The notes under the pieces were generated by a model that had not been told where the DNA came from, made no database searches, and was given only the letters and a program-made list of their open reading frames with translations. A DNA stretch of 64,000 nucleotides from Candidatus Thermofonsia Clade 1 bacterium. Lineage in GTDB: Bacteria > Chloroflexota > Anaerolineae > Aggregatilineales > UBA2796. Below are positions 45,755 through 55,218 of the stretch, one piece after another (the stretch's first letter is position 1; each line of letters begins with the position of its first letter). The DNA is taken from positions 1 to 64,000 of the forward strand of contig PGTK01000005.1 in the NCBI GenBank assembly GCA_002794705.1. The letters run 5' to 3'. Both the position numbers and the translations under genes were made by a program.

Positions 45755-47496
45755 CCAGCATCCTGACTGAGGCGCCAAGCGCGCTGCAAACCGAAGAAAA
45801 ACCGATCAATGCGCACCTAACGGAGCGCCGCCGCTGGCTGATCATCGCTCTTGTGCTAGTGCCAGTCTTCGTCGGCTCCATAGACCTGACTATCATCTCT
45901 GCTATCCTGCCAGAGGTGCTGATTCGGCTGAATATCCCAGTTGACACTAATCTCGGCACAGCAGCGTGGCTTGTGACGGGCTACCTGCTCGCCTACACAG
46001 TCAGCATGGCGCTGATGGGGCGTTTTTCAGATATGGTGGGCAGGCGCAGTGCATTTCTGGTCTGTTTGGCGCTGTTCATAGTCGGTTCGTGGTGGGTCGC
46101 TACGGCGCACCTGTTCCCGACTGCACTGCTGAACGACATCGCACGGCGCTACTTCGGTCTGCGCCCCGATCTGAATCAGCTGACCCTGTTGGCGGTCATC
46201 ATCGGGCGCGTGGTTCAAGCGCTTGGCGCGGGCGCAGTAGTGCCTGTCAGCCTTGCACTTGTGGCAGACCTGTATCCGCCTGAGCGACGCGCTGCAGCCG
46301 TCGGCTTTGTCGGTGCAATGGACACGCTCGGCTGGGTACTCGGTCACTTGTATGGTGGCGTGATGGTCGGCTTTTTTCAGCAGAATGGCGAGGCGATTCG
46401 GCTATGGCTAGGAGGGCTAGGTCTGGCGCTGCCTGCCCCGGATTGGCGTACGCTGTTCTGGCTGAATGTGCCAATGGGCATCTTCGCCTTTGTGCTGATG
46501 ATCTTCGCGCTGCGTGGCGTGCAGCATCCGATCAGCAAGGGACGCTTTGACCTGATCGGCGCTGCTCTGATTGCTGCCTCACTGACCTGCCTTGTGCTGG
46601 GACTAGGCGGCAACACAGACGTAACAGGCGCCACCAGTCTGCAAGCGCTGCAAGCACAAGCGACCGAATCGCCGTACAATCTGGCGCTTCTAGGACTAAC
46701 GGCAGCGCTGTTTGTCGCTTTCCTGCTCTGGGAATGGCGGCAAGAGCATCCGATCCTAGAGCTACACCTGTTCCGTAAGCGCGCTGTGAGCGCTGCGACG
46801 CTCACCAATCTGCTGATCGGCTTCCTGCTGATGCTCGGTTTGGTCAGCGTGCCGCTCCTGATCAATCTGCGCGCCGAAAATGCCAGCGCAGAGGCAATCG
46901 CACGCGCCGCAGAGCGCGCCGGAGTCCTGCTCTCAACGCTGACCATCCCAATGGCGCTCGCTGCTGTGCCGGGCGCGTGGCTCTCAGGCAGGATCGGCTT
47001 TCGCAATACCGTCTTGGGCGGCATTATCTTGGCGATCATCGGATTCGTGCTGGCAGGCAGCACATGGCGCGCCGATACACCTGAGCTGGTGATGAGCCTG
47101 CACCTGATTCTGATTGGAGTCGGCTTGGGCTTGACCATTGCGCCTATTGGCACAGTCGTGATCAACGCGGTAGATGCTACACGGCGCGGCGTCGCCTCTG
47201 CTTTGGTGCTGATCATGCGCTACTTGGGCATGACCATCGCCATTCCCAGCATGACCACATACGCCTTCAGCCGCCTGAACTACATGGTCAGCCTTGCCCG
47301 CGAGTCCTTCGCCCTCGATTGGTCAGCGGAGCAGATACAACGCGAGTCTGTGCGTGTATATTTTGAATCAGGTGTGGCAGTTATCGCCGAAATGCTCCTA
47401 ATTGGCGCGCTGATCGGCGTTGTGGCACTTCTGCCCGCCCTGTGGCTGCGCGGCAAGCAGCCCAATTCACCAACATCCACCCAAAACGGAGTTTGA
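45751..47496 (+). CDS. MFS exporter, EmrB/QacA (DHA2, 14-helix) type
   Basis: A 581-residue transporter with about 14 hydrophobic helices. Typical motifs include DLTIISAILPEVLIRL in helix 1, the loop 2-3 motif GRFSDMVGRRSAF, and motif C-like PERRAAAVGFVGAMDTLG. There is a longer than usual loop between helices 3 and 4 (LFPTALLNDIARRYFGLRPDLNQL). It starts at an ATGA overlap with the lipoprotein gene. By analogy with mycobacterial Rv1410c (P55) and LprG it may move lipids to the outer surface. Drug efflux is the other possibility. Confidence 0.87.
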   Translation: MTSILTEAPSALQTEEKPINAHLTERRRWLIIALVLVPVFVGSIDLTIISAILPEVLIRLNIPVDTNLGTAAWLVTGYLLAYTVSMALMGRFSDMVGRRSAFLVCLALFIVGSWWVATAHLFPTALLNDIARRYFGLRPDLNQLTLLAVIIGRVVQALGAGAVVPVSLALVADLYPPERRAAAVGFVGAMDTLGWVLGHLYGGVMVGFFQQNGEAIRLWLGGLGLALPAPDWRTLFWLNVPMGIFAFVLMIFALRGVQHPISKGRFDLIGAALIAASLTCLVLGLGGNTDVTGATSLQALQAQATESPYNLALLGLTAALFVAFLLWEWRQEHPILELHLFRKRAVSAATLTNLLIGFLLMLGLVSVPLLINLRAENASAEAIARAAERAGVLLSTLTIPMALAAVPGAWLSGRIGFRNTVLGGIILAIIGFVLAGSTWRADTPELVMSLHLILIGVGLGLTIAPIGTVVINAVDATRRGVASALVLIMRYLGMTIAIPSMTTYAFSRLNYMVSLARESFALDWSAEQIQRESVRVYFESGVAVIAEMLLIGALIGVVALLPALWLRGKQPNSPTSTQNGV

Positions 47497-47500
47497 GCGT

Positions 47501-48598
47501 ATGAAGTACCTAATCTGGACGCTGATAGTAGTGTTAAGCCTTGCGGCACTGCCCGTGCGCAGCTACGCCGCTGACCCGAACCGTTTGATCGGCACCCAAT
47601 GGAAGTTGCTGCGCTATGGCGCAGAAAATGCGCCCGTGACGCCCGTCGGAGAGCAGTCTATCACGCTGATCTTTGGCGCAGATAGCATCGGCGGCTCAGG
47701 CGGCTGCAATACCTACGGCGGCAGCTACCGTGTAGATGGCACAACCATCAGCTTCAGCAACATTTTCAGCACGTTGATTGCCTGTGAGCCCGAAGAGATC
47801 GCCAAGCAAGAGCAAGCCTACTTCCGAGCGCTGCGTACAGCAACTGAGTTCCGCTTTGCCGACGGGCTGCTAATTATCAGCTATGGCACAGGCGAGACGC
47901 TTGTCTTCACGCGCTTGCTCACCTTTGCCGATAGCACATGGCGCTTGATCGGTATTGAGTCGCCCAGTGCGGGGCTAGAGCTAACGCAAGAGCGTGCGAT
48001 CACGCTGAAGCTGACAGCCGACGGCGCAGGCGGCTCAAGTGGCTGCAATACCTACCGCACCACACCAACCTACCGCGAAGACTCCATCAGCTTTGCGCAG
48101 ATCGTCAGCACGCAAATGATGTGCGCAGAGCCGATCATGACGCTTGAGCGCACCTATCTGGAGGCACTCAGCACTGTGCAGAGCTACCGCGTAGTCAGTG
48201 GACAACTTGTCTTGCTCTATGGCGATAGTGGACGTTTGATCTTTGATCGCGTGCTGACCCTCGCGGAATCGGCGTGGCGACTGACCGCCTATGGCGCGCC
48301 TAATGCCCTGATTCCAGCCGAAGGGAAGGTCAGTCTAGCCTTTTCGCAAGGGCGCGCCTCTGGCTCAACAGGCTGTAATCAGTACAACGCCTCGTTTACC
48401 GTGCGCGGCGATTCGCTCAGCTTCAGCGCGCCAATCACAACACGACGCGCCTGCCTCACTGCATCTCTGAGTCAGCAAGAGCAAGCCTTTCTCAAGGCGC
48501 TAGAGCGCGTCACACACTACACAGAGCAGGGCGATGTGCTTACACTGTACTATGGCACGGGCGAACGCCTGATCTTCAAACGCATCGTTGTGCAGTAG
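47501..48598 (+). CDS. Secreted protein with three tandem META (HslJ-like) domains
   Basis: About 365 residues from the ATG at 47501, 4 nt after the MFS stop. There is a signal peptide at 1-23 (LIWTLIVVLSLAALPVRSYA). Three META repeats of about 110-115 residues follow, each with an S/T-W-x-L opening (TQWKLLRYG, STWRLIGIE, SAWRLTAYG), a GGCNTY/SGCNTY/TGCNQY motif, a second cysteine about 40 residues on, and an ending like TGERLIFKRI. The two cysteines per repeat probably form a disulfide. The role of META domains is uncertain (HslJ, novobiocin resistance). It completes the lipoprotein-exporter operon. Confidence 0.86.
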   Translation: MKYLIWTLIVVLSLAALPVRSYAADPNRLIGTQWKLLRYGAENAPVTPVGEQSITLIFGADSIGGSGGCNTYGGSYRVDGTTISFSNIFSTLIACEPEEIAKQEQAYFRALRTATEFRFADGLLIISYGTGETLVFTRLLTFADSTWRLIGIESPSAGLELTQERAITLKLTADGAGGSSGCNTYRTTPTYREDSISFAQIVSTQMMCAEPIMTLERTYLEALSTVQSYRVVSGQLVLLYGDSGRLIFDRVLTLAESAWRLTAYGAPNALIPAEGKVSLAFSQGRASGSTGCNQYNASFTVRGDSLSFSAPITTRRACLTASLSQQEQAFLKALERVTHYTEQGDVLTLYYGTGERLIFKRIVVQ

Positions 48599-48607
48599 CC
48601 TCACGAG

Positions 48608-48635
48608 GCGGACTGTCTTGCCCTAGACAGTCCGC
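48608..48635 (+). terminator. Intrinsic terminator after the META protein gene
   Basis: A perfect 11-bp stem (GCGGACTGTCT with AGACAGTCCGC), a 6-nt loop, then TTTGCTTG, starting 10 nt after the stop. It isolates the lipoprotein operon from the pst operon. Confidence 0.8.
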
Positions 48636-48675
48636 TTTGCTTGAAAAGGGCTGATTGTTATGAAAGTCGCACAAT

Positions 48676-48730
48676 CTTAGCTATTTCTTAAATCTTGCTT
48701 AAACAACCTTCCCAACACTCTTAACTTGCT
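48676..48730 (+). promoter_or_regulatory. Pho-box-like array upstream of pstS
   Basis: Five units in exact 11-bp phase start at 48676 (CTTAGCTATTT), 48687 (CTTAAATCTTG), 48698 (CTTAAACAACC), 48709 (degenerate) and 48720 (CTTAACTTGCT). A -10-like GACAAT at 48743-48748 lies at the same distance as the TATATA of the alkaline phosphatase promoter. This is the form of PhoB/PhoP/SphR sites. Confidence 0.75.
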
Positions 48731-48805
48731 CAGGCTAAGTTTGACAATGTGTGGCAAGGTACACCGCCACGCGAGAGTTAAAGCATATCAGGAGAGACGC
48801 AAAAC

Positions 48806-50182
48806 ATGAAGGCTCGTATCATTGCTGTGATCGCCTTGCTTGCGGTCTTGGTTGCGCCTTTGGCGGCAATCAACGCGCAGGGCGACAAGACAATTGTTGA
48901 CATCGCCATTGAGAACGGCAACTTCACCACGCTAGTGGCGGCTGTGCAGGCTGCGGGCTTGGTGGATACGCTCCGCACCTCCGGTCCGTTCACGGTGTTC
49001 GCGCCCACCGATGAGGCGTTCGCCAAGATTCCGAGCTACGTGCTGGACTACCTGCTCAAGCCTGAGAGCAAGGACTTGCTCACGCGCATCTTGACCTACC
49101 ACGTGCTGCCAGGCAAGGCAATGGCTGCTGATGCCATGGGCTTGGTCGGTAAGACAGCTAAGACTGTGGAAGGCGGCGAAGTTGCCTTCAGCATGCACAA
49201 CGATAGCCTGCGCATCAATAGCGCCGATATCGTGGCAACCGATATCGAGGCGAGCAACGGCGTAATCCATGTGATCAACGCCGTGATCCTGCCTGAGATC
49301 ACGCTGCCCGAAGTGGACCCACTGGCAGTGACGGGCAACATCATCAGCGCCGGCAGCTCGACAGTCTTCCCGCTCACGCGCCGCATGGCAGACTTGTTCC
49401 GCAATGAAGGTTTCGCGGGCAACATCGAAGTGGCCTCAGTGGGCACAGGCGCCGGCTTCGAGCGCTTCTGCAAGTCGGGCGAGACGGATATCTCTAACGC
49501 TAGCCGTCCCATCAAGGCCAGCGAGCGCGATAACTGCGCCAAAATTGGGCGCGATCCTGTCGCCGAGTTCTATGTGGCTATTGACGCCTTGGGCGTTGTG
49601 GTCTCCAAAGATAACGACTTTGTGGACAATCTGACCGAGGCTCAGCTTGCCCAAATCTTCAGCGGCGAACTCAAGAACTGGAATGAAGTCAACCCCGCGT
49701 GGCCTGCTGAGCCAATCCGCCTCTTCAGCCCTGGCTCGGATAGCGGCACCTTCGACTACTTTGTCGAGGAAATCTTCAACAAGGACGCCACCAAGCTGCT
49801 CAACGCGCCCGGCATTCAGCTGAGCGAGGATGACAACGTGCTGGTGGAAGGCGTGGCAGGCAGCCGCTTCGCCATCGGCTACTTCGGCTTCGCTTACGTC
49901 CTGCCTAACCTGGACAAAATTCGCCCTGTGAAGATCGAAGGCGTGGAAGCCAACGAAGCCAACGCTGAAAGCGGCGCCTATCCGCTCTCGCGGCCGCTGT
50001 TCATCTACAGCACGCCGCAGATCATGCAGGAGAAGCCGCAGGTGGCTGCTTTCATCAACTTCTATATCACCAACGTGCGCAGCCAGCTTGGTAGCGCTCG
50101 CGAGAACATCAACTACTTCCCAGTTAGCAATGACGCCACGAACCTGAACAAGCTGACTTGGCTGGCAGCTGTTGGCGAGTAA
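48806..50182 (+). CDS. pstS: FAS1-PstS fusion: phosphate-binding protein with N-terminal fasciclin domain
   Basis: A 458-residue exported protein. A Sec signal peptide covers residues 1 to about 24 and has no lipobox cysteine. A FAS1 domain follows (about 27-165) with both signature blocks, [15 protein letters not shown] (62-76) and [12 protein letters not shown] (152-163), plus YHVLPGK. After a short linker the PstS domain runs from about 175: [11 protein letters not shown] (181-191), [19 protein letters not shown] and SDSGTFDYF form the phosphate pocket. The ATG has AGGAG upstream. It is first in pstSCAB behind a Pho-box-like array. The FAS1 part may hold the unlipidated binding protein at the cell surface. 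The GGCC-rich stretch begins inside this gene. Confidence 0.92.
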   Translation: MKARIIAVIALLAVLVAPLAAINAQGDKTIVDIAIENGNFTTLVAAVQAAGLVDTLRTSGPFTVFAPTDEAFAKIPSYVLDYLLKPESKDLLTRILTYHVLPGKAMAADAMGLVGKTAKTVEGGEVAFSMHNDSLRINSADIVATDIEASNGVIHVINAVILPEITLPEVDPLAVTGNIISAGSSTVFPLTRRMADLFRNEGFAGNIEVASVGTGAGFERFCKSGETDISNASRPIKASERDNCAKIGRDPVAEFYVAIDALGVVVSKDNDFVDNLTEAQLAQIFSGELKNWNEVNPAWPAEPIRLFSPGSDSGTFDYFVEEIFNKDATKLLNAPGIQLSEDDNVLVEGVAGSRFAIGYFGFAYVLPNLDKIRPVKIEGVEANEANAESGAYPLSRPLFIYSTPQIMQEKPQVAAFINFYITNVRSQLGSARENINYFPVSNDATNLNKLTWLAAVGE

Positions 50183-50296
50183 TTCCAAGCGACTATCTTG
50201 AGCGAAGTGATGAGCGCCTGCTGCGTGCGGCGCTCATCCTTGCTTGTCCTAGCGGCGCTCACTTGCGCACACTCTATCGCTTAAGGAGCATTTCCC

Positions 50297-51505
50297 ATGA
50301 CTCTTGAAACAAGCGTTGAAACTGCAGGCTTCCGCACAGCTGCGGATCGGCTGACCGGTGCCACTGATGCCTATAGCAGCTTGAACAAACACCCACGCCC
50401 TTTTGAGGACTTGATCCGCCTCTCGCTGTTCTTGTGCGCTCTGGTTTCCGTGCTGACGACGCTTGGCATCATCGTGGTGCTTTCAACCGAAGCGCTGAAC
50501 TTCTTCACGCGCTATGGCTTTCGCAGCGCCGAACAGCTGCTGATCCAGCCTGTCAGCGCTGAGGACACGATCCTATACTTCGATGGCAAAGGCGGCGTGC
50601 CGCGCGTCGGTCAAATCATCCGCCTGAACGAAGAAGATATGCGCGTGTTGCGCCTGATCGACAACCGAACCTTCGAAGTGGAACGCGGCGTGCTCGGCAC
50701 CAGGCCTGAGCCGCACAAGGCGAACACCACACTCTTTCTAGGCGAGCAAGTCAGCGTCATTGAATTCCTGACAGGCACACGCTGGGTGCCGCAAGGCGCT
50801 GATTTCGGCGTTTTGGCGCTCGTCATGGCCACGCTGATCACCAGTTTAGTCGCCATGCTAGTGGCTGGCCCGATTGGGCTAGGCGCGGCCATCTTCATCA
50901 GTGAGTATGCCTCGGCGCGCCTGCGCGGCATCCTTAAGCCAATTTTGGAAATCCTCGCCGCCATCCCGACCGTCGTTTACGGCTACTTCGCGCTCACTTT
51001 CATCACGCCGCTTCTGCGCAATATCTTCTGGCAAAGCGAGATCGGCGCCTACAATCAGCTTGCAGCAGGCCTGGCTATGGGCATTATGATCATTCCGACC
51101 ATTGCTTCGGTCAGCGAGGATGCCCTCAGCGCTGTGCCGCGCAGCCTGCGCGAAGGCAGCTACGGCCTGGGCGCCACGCGCCGCGAGACCGTCTTCCGTG
51201 TGCTGATTCCAGCGGCGCTCTCGGGCATTTTGGCGGCGTTCATCCTCGGCGTCTCGCGCGCCGTGGGCGAGACGATGATCGTGGCGATCGCTTCGGGCGC
51301 AGGCCCGAACTTCTCGCTCAATCCGCTCGAGGCCGCTGAGACCATGACGGGCCACATCGCGCGCATCAGCACAGGCGACCTGAGCTTCAATTCAGTGGAC
51401 TATAACAGCCTATTCGCTATCGGCTTGACGCTCTTCGCCATCACCCTTGTGCTGAACTTGATCAGCAATTTGATTCGCCGTCGCTTCCGTGAGGTATACC
51501 AATGA
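50297..51505 (+). CDS. pstC: Phosphate ABC transporter permease PstC with inserted extracytoplasmic module
   Basis: A 402-residue permease. The first membrane helix is at about 42-66. The normal short loop after it is replaced by about 75 extra residues (80-152) with [20 protein letters not shown] and the signature VERGVLGT. The usual PstC core follows: [29 protein letters not shown], the EAA-type loop [24 protein letters not shown], and [11 protein letters not shown]. It pairs with PstA to form the channel. The ERGVLGT module recalls small beta domains of phage structural proteins, which is a resemblance only. pstA overlaps by 4 nt (ATGA). Confidence 0.92.
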   Translation: MTLETSVETAGFRTAADRLTGATDAYSSLNKHPRPFEDLIRLSLFLCALVSVLTTLGIIVVLSTEALNFFTRYGFRSAEQLLIQPVSAEDTILYFDGKGGVPRVGQIIRLNEEDMRVLRLIDNRTFEVERGVLGTRPEPHKANTTLFLGEQVSVIEFLTGTRWVPQGADFGVLALVMATLITSLVAMLVAGPIGLGAAIFISEYASARLRGILKPILEILAAIPTVVYGYFALTFITPLLRNIFWQSEIGAYNQLAAGLAMGIMIIPTIASVSEDALSAVPRSLREGSYGLGATRRETVFRVLIPAALSGILAAFILGVSRAVGETMIVAIASGAGPNFSLNPLEAAETMTGHIARISTGDLSFNSVDYNSLFAIGLTLFAITLVLNLISNLIRRRFREVYQ

Positions 51506-53892
51506 CCGAACAGAGCTTGCTCAGACCGAAACGCGGCGCGCTCGATGCAACACAAGCCAAGCGCGGCTTGCCCTTCTGGGCGCTGACTTTGATCCTGATC
51601 GGCTGTGCTGTCTTGGTGATCGTCGCGTGGCTGCTAGCGCCATGGGTTGCTGAAGATGACACTGCCGCGCCCATTGGTATTCAGCTGATCAACGAAGGCG
51701 CGACGCGCAACTTTGCGCCGATGTGGCTGATCCCGATCGGCGCCTTCTTGCTCATTTATGCCGCTCTGCCGCGCCTGTTCTATCCGTACCTGCAGTTGCT
51801 GAGCATTCCTTTCCGCTTACTGCCTGCCCTGATAGGCATTGGCAGCATCAATGTGGTGCGCGTGGCGCCGCTGCCGCTCAAGAAGCCTAGATCGGGCTCA
51901 GGGCGCGCGCTCCACACGCTTGCGGACGTGCTCAGCGCGCCTTTGCGCCTGCGCCCTGTGCGTTATACGCCGCCGCCGATCTCGGCAAAGGCTGCGCGCA
52001 ATAGCGGCTTACTCATGCTGCTCAGCCTGCTGTATTTCTGGCTGTACCAAGGGCAAATCTTGCCCAGCTTGCTGGCAGCGCTGAGCGCGCTCGGCATCGG
52101 CTTCTGGGTCGTCTTCGCTGTGGCGCTAGCTGTCATCAACATTTGGCGCATCACGCCTGAGGAAGCACAACCAATCGTCGAGGAGATCGTCGAGCGGCGC
52201 GAAGGCGGCCTGATGCCACCTGAATCCGCGCTAGCGCGCACGTTACGCGCGCGCCGTGTAACTGCCAGCGGCTGGAGCAGCGCCTTCTTCCTGGCAAACG
52301 TAGTCGGCTTAGTCGCCTTAATTGTGCTGCTGCTGAACATCATCAATCAGTCTTTTGGCTATGCAGTGGTCAATTATGCCATCAAGCCCTCCGAACTCAG
52401 CCCTGATAAGCCGCTTGAGACTCTGAGCGAAGCTGAGCTGGCGCGCCTGCTCGAAGATAAGGTCAATCGCAACCGCCTGCGCGCCATTGTGCGCGATAAC
52501 TTGCTTGGGCGCCAATTTTCGCAGATTCGGCTCTCAGGCGCTCAGGTCATCAACATTTTCCCTGAGCGCGCCTTCGATCCCGAGCGCTCTGACCAGACCT
52601 TCAGCCGCGCGCTCGGCGATAAGCGCTTCTCAACGCTGAACGCACGCGAGCTGGTGACCGTCTTCTCGCTCGGTCTCGGCATCCCGCGCGAGAGTCTGGA
52701 GAACGAGCCAATCAGCGTGGCCTTCAGCGGCAGAGCCTTCAACCCTGCCATTGCAGATAAGAAGTTGAGCGAGCTGAGCATTCTCGAGGCAGCTGAGCTG
52801 CTGGCAGCTAATGCGCCGCGCCCACAGGTCACGGTCGATTACCTGCTCGGCGATCCGATTAAAAAGCTCTTCGAAGGGCGCAATTTCCGCCCTGAAGTGG
52901 CTGAGAAGCGCTACGATGAGCTGGCGATCGGCGAATACATCGATCTGATCGAGGATAACCTGGATACAACGCAACTCTATCGCATCATCCTCCGCGATGT
53001 GGCACAGCTGCGCTATGACCGCGCCTGGACGCTGATCGAATCGCTGACTAACTATCAAGGCATCCTCGCTGAGAAAGAAGCTAGCGATGTCTTGCGCGAA
53101 GGCGATCTGCAGTTCAAGGCCTGGCTCTCGTTGGATTTCATCTTCACTGAGCTGACGGCCTCGCCTGCCACAACGGGCCTGCGCACCTCCTTGATCGGCT
53201 CGCTATGGGTGATCATCTTGACGATCTTGATCGCCTTGCCGCTGGGCGTCGGCGCTGCTGTTTACCTTGAGGAATATGCCGAGAAAAACCTGCTCAACGC
53301 TGTGATCGAGACCAACATCCGCAACCTGGCAGGTGTGCCATCGATCATCTACGGCATGCTTGGCTTGGCGATCTTCGTGCGCGCCCTTGAGCAACTGACC
53401 AGCGGCGCTTTTATCGGCATCACTGACTCAAACGGGCGCACAGTTATCTCAGCCGCCTTCACAATGGCGCTGCTAATCCTGCCTGTAGTGATCATCAACG
53501 CTCAGGAAGCCATTCGCGCCGTGCCCTCATCGATCCGTGAAGCCAGCTATGGCGTTGGCGCTACTAAGTGGCAGACTACAGCGCGCCAAGTGCTGCCAGC
53601 AGCATTTCCAGGCATTCTCACAGGCTTGATCTTGTCGGTCTCGCGCGCTATCGGCGAGACGGCGCCGTTGCTGGTCGTCGGTGGCCTGACGTTCACGCTG
53701 ATCGATCCGAACGGGCCGTTCTCCAAATTCTCAGTAGTCCCGATCCAGATATACAGCTGGACGGCTGATCCTGCCACAGGCTTCCGCAATGTGGCTGCTG
53801 CAGCCATCATTACGCTGCTGATCGTCTTGTTGTTACTCAACACCACTGCCATCGTCTTGCGACAACGCTTGAGCAAGAGTCTGAGAGGGTAA
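51502..53892 (+). CDS. pstA: Oversized phosphate ABC transporter permease PstA
   Basis: A 796-residue protein, against about 280-300 for normal PstA. The first 220 residues form an extra membrane region with about five hydrophobic segments (25-47, 73-92, 95-117, 168-186, 190-213). The core's first helix is 259-281. A loop of about 270 residues follows, predicted outside, with repeats of about 50 residues: RAFDP...DKRFSTL, RAFNP...DKKLSEL, RNFRP...EKRYDEL (about 355, 409 and 458). The standard core occupies 556-796, with [41 protein letters not shown] and [11 protein letters not shown]. Repeats near the pore suggest a binding or gating domain, which is inference. Confidence 0.9.
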   Translation: MTEQSLLRPKRGALDATQAKRGLPFWALTLILIGCAVLVIVAWLLAPWVAEDDTAAPIGIQLINEGATRNFAPMWLIPIGAFLLIYAALPRLFYPYLQLLSIPFRLLPALIGIGSINVVRVAPLPLKKPRSGSGRALHTLADVLSAPLRLRPVRYTPPPISAKAARNSGLLMLLSLLYFWLYQGQILPSLLAALSALGIGFWVVFAVALAVINIWRITPEEAQPIVEEIVERREGGLMPPESALARTLRARRVTASGWSSAFFLANVVGLVALIVLLLNIINQSFGYAVVNYAIKPSELSPDKPLETLSEAELARLLEDKVNRNRLRAIVRDNLLGRQFSQIRLSGAQVINIFPERAFDPERSDQTFSRALGDKRFSTLNARELVTVFSLGLGIPRESLENEPISVAFSGRAFNPAIADKKLSELSILEAAELLAANAPRPQVTVDYLLGDPIKKLFEGRNFRPEVAEKRYDELAIGEYIDLIEDNLDTTQLYRIILRDVAQLRYDRAWTLIESLTNYQGILAEKEASDVLREGDLQFKAWLSLDFIFTELTASPATTGLRTSLIGSLWVIILTILIALPLGVGAAVYLEEYAEKNLLNAVIETNIRNLAGVPSIIYGMLGLAIFVRALEQLTSGAFIGITDSNGRTVISAAFTMALLILPVVIINAQEAIRAVPSSIREASYGVGATKWQTTARQVLPAAFPGILTGLILSVSRAIGETAPLLVVGGLTFTLIDPNGPFSKFSVVPIQIYSWTADPATGFRNVAAAAIITLLIVLLLLNTTAIVLRQRLSKSLRG

Positions 53893-53896
53893 TTCG

Positions 53897-54697
53897 ATGC
53901 ACCAAGAAGGCACCACTCCGAACGGAAAGTACGCTGTCCAGCTCAAAAAGATGAGCGTCTATTATGGCTCGCACAAGGCTGTTGAGGATATCACCCTCGA
54001 TATCGCGCGCAACCAAATCACAGCCTTCATTGGGCCATCAGGCTGTGGCAAAAGCACAGTCTTGCGCGCCATCAATCGGATGAACGACTTGATTCCAACA
54101 GCGCGTGTGGAAGGCGAAGTCATCTTTCGTGGGCAGAATCTATATCAGCCTGGCATCGATCCTGTCGAGGTGCGCCGACGCATCGGCATGGTCTTCCAGA
54201 AGCCCAATCCGTTCCCCAAGACCATCTACGATAACGTCGCCTACGGTCCGCGCATTTTAGGCGTCCGCGATACGCGCACACTCGATGAGATCGTCGAGAC
54301 CAGCTTGCGCGCCGCCGCTCTGTGGGATGAAGTGAAAGATGACTACAAGAAAAAAAATGGGCTGGCGCTCTCAGGCGGTCAGCAGCAGCGCTTGTGCATT
54401 GCGCGTGCCTTGGCTGTTGAGCCAGAGATCATCCTGATGGATGAGCCTTGCTCCGCGCTTGATCCGATCTCAACGCTGCGCATTGAAGACCTGATGCGCG
54501 AACTGAGCAAGAATTACACCATTGTGCTGGTGACGCACAACATGCAGCAAGCCTCGCGCGTCTCAGACATGACCGCGTTCTTCCTGAGCGATGAGTCGCG
54601 CACGGGCAAGCTGATCGAGTACAACCCGACCACGCAAATCTTCACGCGCCCGGCTGACAAGCGCACCGAGGATTACATCTCCGGTCGCTTCGGCTGA
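53897..54697 (+). CDS. pstB: Phosphate ABC transporter ATP-binding protein PstB
   Basis: A 266-residue ABC ATPase of normal length. Walker A is GPSGCGKST, followed by the PstB-specific [10 protein letters not shown], the Q-loop [16 protein letters not shown], the signature LSGGQQQRL and Walker [14 protein letters not shown], with a switch histidine in VTHNMQQA. It begins 4 nt after pstA. No phoU follows, and a strong hairpin ends the operon. The last GGCC of the cluster is at 54033, after which the gene shows the avoidance seen in the rest of the window. Confidence 0.96.
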   Translation: MHQEGTTPNGKYAVQLKKMSVYYGSHKAVEDITLDIARNQITAFIGPSGCGKSTVLRAINRMNDLIPTARVEGEVIFRGQNLYQPGIDPVEVRRRIGMVFQKPNPFPKTIYDNVAYGPRILGVRDTRTLDEIVETSLRAAALWDEVKDDYKKKNGLALSGGQQQRLCIARALAVEPEIILMDEPCSALDPISTLRIEDLMRELSKNYTIVLVTHNMQQASRVSDMTAFFLSDESRTGKLIEYNPTTQIFTRPADKRTEDYISGRFG

Positions 54698-54708
54698 TGG
54701 GTCTTGAT

Positions 54709-54741
54709 GGAAGTCCGCTTTGGCACGCCAAGCGGACTTCC
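54709..54741. terminator. Strong bidirectional hairpin between pstB and the DUF1232 gene
   Basis: A perfect 12-bp stem (GGAAGTCCGCTT with AAGCGGACTTCC) has a further inner GGC/GCC pairing. It lies 12 nt after pstB and just beyond the end of the converging gene. There is no T run on either side. Confidence 0.65.
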
Positions 54742-54744
54742 ACC

Positions 54745-55206
54745 TCACCTAGCGCGTGTGCTGCGCTCGCGCTTATCTTCGGAAAATTGTTCGGCGTTGG
54801 TTTGATCGTCGGAGTCGGGCTGCGAGTTGGCTGTCTCAGCTTTCACGTCAATCACCACGCCTTCATCATCGCTATGGACGCGGTACTTGCCGCCAAAGCG
54901 CAGTTGCCGCAGATGCTCCACTACAGCTTCCTCAGGCGAGAGGCTGTTGAAGACCATGATCGCCAAGCCGAAGATCGCCACGTCATCTATAATCCCCAGC
55001 ACGAGAAGCCGGAGCGCGGGCAGCAAGTCCAGTGGCGAGATGACATAGGTAATAGCAAAGACAGGCAGCACTTTCAGCCACAAGCTCACGCGATTATCGC
55101 CGAAAAGCAGCCAAGCAAGGCGCAACTGCTCCCAGACGCGCTCTAGCGTCCCGAAGTTGCCTGCTGGCAGTGGCACTTGCGCACGTTTGCGCTTTTGCTC
55201 AGGCAT
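54745..55206 (-). CDS. DUF1232 (YkvA-family) small membrane protein
   Basis: About 153 residues from the ATG at 55204-55206, with AGAGG upstream. A GTG three codons earlier is less likely. The DUF1232 core is clear: LWLKVLPVFAITYVISPLDLLP, then LLVLGIIDDVAIFGLAIMVF, two hydrophobic segments with a conserved SPLDLLP turn and DD pair. A hydrophilic C-terminal tail is rich in Asp, Glu and Ser. The function of this family is unknown. It follows the hydrolase gene by 12 nt, so the two are probably co-transcribed. Confidence 0.82.
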   Translation of the reverse strand: MPEQKRKRAQVPLPAGNFGTLERVWEQLRLAWLLFGDNRVSLWLKVLPVFAITYVISPLDLLPALRLLVLGIIDDVAIFGLAIMVFNSLSPEEAVVEHLRQLRFGGKYRVHSDDEGVVIDVKAETANSQPDSDDQTNAEQFSEDKRERSTRAR

Positions 55207-55218
55207 TGAATACACCTC

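Larger units (their letters stand above)
49432..54036. other. GGCC-tolerant island covering most of the pst operon
   Basis: Counting by eye, GGCC occurs 21 times between these positions but only about 5 times in the rest of the window (2501, 14055, 30708, 36248, 44640). The island spans the PstS domain, pstC, pstA and the start of pstB. Elsewhere codon pairs that could give GGCC are written otherwise. This indicates a different compositional history for the operon. Confidence 0.75.

Noticed and set aside
49436..50188. Open frame of 250 codons antisense to pstS
   Set aside because: A mirror of the PstS coding strand, with no ribosome-binding site and no domain.
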